DNA of 64,000 bases from Neospora caninum Liverpool (Eukaryota; Apicomplexa; Conoidasida; Eucoccidiorida; Sarcocystidae), in NCBI RefSeq assembly GCF_000208865.1, contig NC_018387.1:124001-188000 (forward strand), in the 5' to 3' direction. Made by a program: the position numbers and the translations under genes. The notes below the pieces were generated by a model. That model was not told the origin of the DNA. It made no database searches and saw only the letters and a program-made list of their open reading frames with translations. Positions 62,954 to 64,000 of the stretch are shown piece by piece. The number at the start of each line of letters is the position of its first letter. The stretch's first letter is position 1.

Positions 62954-64000
62954 CTAGTGCCTCTCTTCTCCGCTCGCCTCTGCAGCTGTCTTCTCTGCAG
63001 CCGCAGGCGGCGACGGAGCTGGTTGAGGAACTGCAGCTGGAGACGCAGAGCTCGCAGGCAGGGAAGAAGCAGCATCTGCAGACGGGGAAGACGAGACGGG
63101 GTGCGTGGCTAGCTGAGGCTGCGGAGACACCTGAGGGTCGCTAGCCGCAGTGGGCTTCGGGCTCGCTGAATCGGGATGCAGTTTCTGTTCTCCGTGGGGG
63201 GCCGACTCCGCAGACGCTTTCTCTGCTGTCTCCGAGGGAGGGGACGCAGCTTTGCTTTCCGTTCCGTTCTTTTCAAGCGCGTCCTTTGTCTTGGAAGCCG
63301 GCGCAGAGCCTCGGGTGCCAGCACGGCCTTCGGCTCCCAGGAGGAACTCCGAGACCCGCGGGCCTGGGGTCAAAGGGGGACTTGGGAGTGGGTCCGGAAG
63401 CACCCCGGGGGGCGTGTGGGGTGCACGCCCGTTCGTGAAGTAGGGAACGTTGGCATTTGCAGTGACCACGTCGTAGCACTGCGTCGTTTTCAGGTTCAGC
63501 GCAGTTTCCAAGTACAGGCAATACCACATCATCGAGTAAATGCTCTCCACAAGGTTCTGGCCCAGTGCCTAAACAGAGAGATGCACGGAGGCGCAGAAAG
63601 AGAAAGAGAGAAAAAGATGGAGCAGGGAGAGCGATAAACACGCAGAGAGAAGAGACAGTGGCAAGGAAGAAACGGCGAGCGAGGAAAGCGAGGAACCAGC
63701 AGGGCCATGGCACCTCTGTCAGACACCCGGTCTAGCGGGGGGTGTGGGCACGGGCGACAAAAGCAAGTGAGCTGGAAGGAGGGCCCCAGCACACTTTAAA
63801 GGTTCGATCGCAATCCCAAAGACGTGGAAGCCAGAAAACGTACCCTCGCTTCCTTGAATACGGCGTCGAGAGAGAAGCCCAGGAATCGCATTTTGTAAGC
63901 AGCAGTCACCGCGCCTGTTCTATCTACGCCGTGGTGGCAGTGGATGACGGAAATGACGGGGACATCGTCAGTGAGAGAAACATCGTCATGTTCTCCATTT
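62954..64000 (-). CDS. Tyrosine/dual-specificity phosphatase, 3' part (partial at right edge)
   Basis: Two minus-strand exons are visible: one running from the window edge (64000) to 63844, and the last from 63568 to the stop at 62954. The intron starts GTACGT and ends TTTAG. The first exon carries the cysteine phosphatase P-loop HCHHGVDRTG (Cys-x5-Arg, with Asp-Arg-Thr-Gly as in PTEN-like and DSP enzymes), preceded by the buried strand VPVISVI and followed by a helix (AAYKMRFLGFSLDAVFKEA), the usual order. The next exon continues ALGQNLVESIYSMMWYCLYLE, then becomes a Pro/Ala/Ser/Glu-rich tail of about 160 residues. The enzyme should dephosphorylate a protein or lipid phosphomonoester; the substrate is not evident. 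The N-terminal half, including any general-acid Asp loop, lies outside the window. Confidence 0.82.

Overview
The window is nuclear DNA of a tissue-cyst-forming coccidian (Apicomplexa, Sarcocystidae). The best fit is Neospora caninum or a very close relative. Three things support this. Genes are split by GT-AG introns of about 70-900 bp. Nearly every intron and spacer carries (TA)n or compound TA microsatellites. Two proteins are diagnostic: a divergent MAF1 (mitochondrial association factor 1), and a secreted cyclophilin of exactly 178 codons whose sequence is Toxoplasma C-18-like but clearly not identical. No bacterial, phage, CRISPR or transposon features were seen.

Layout, left to right: MAF1 (+, 2014-3719, 2 exons); a GNAT-fold N-acetyltransferase (-, 5375-7021, 2 exons); the zinc CAAX protease STE24 (+, 9186-12835, 6 exons); an unrecognised secretory multi-pass membrane protein with a Gly-Pro-Thr repeat (-, 14970-19861, 6 exons); a divergent CFIm25/NUDT21 mRNA 3'-processing subunit (+, 21481-23145, 2 exons); a 2,763-codon protein with two CW zinc fingers and long low-complexity tails (-, 25004-36001, 7 exons); secreted cyclophilin (+, 40464-42110, 5 exons, the first only 12 coding bases); a very large ASH/MSP-domain axonemal protein, CFAP65 (+, 43554-61346, about 28 exons); and the 3' end of a tyrosine/dual-specificity phosphatase (-, 62954 to beyond the right edge).

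These are independent eukaryotic genes, not an operon. They fall into three themes: host-facing secreted proteins (MAF1, cyclophilin, possibly the multi-pass protein), gene-expression machinery (CFIm25, CW protein, GNAT enzyme) and sexual-stage flagellum assembly (CFAP65).

Exon boundaries were set by hand from GT/AG sites, phase agreement and family alignment recalled from memory. Those of MAF1, GNAT, STE24, the multi-pass protein, CFIm25, the CW protein and cyclophilin all close in frame. CFAP65 has three places I could not resolve, including a reading-frame break near 44.76 kb. The main surprises are that break, an AT-rich island at 24.2 kb that looks like transferred organellar DNA, the 12-base coding exon of cyclophilin, and the unrecognised multi-pass secretory protein.
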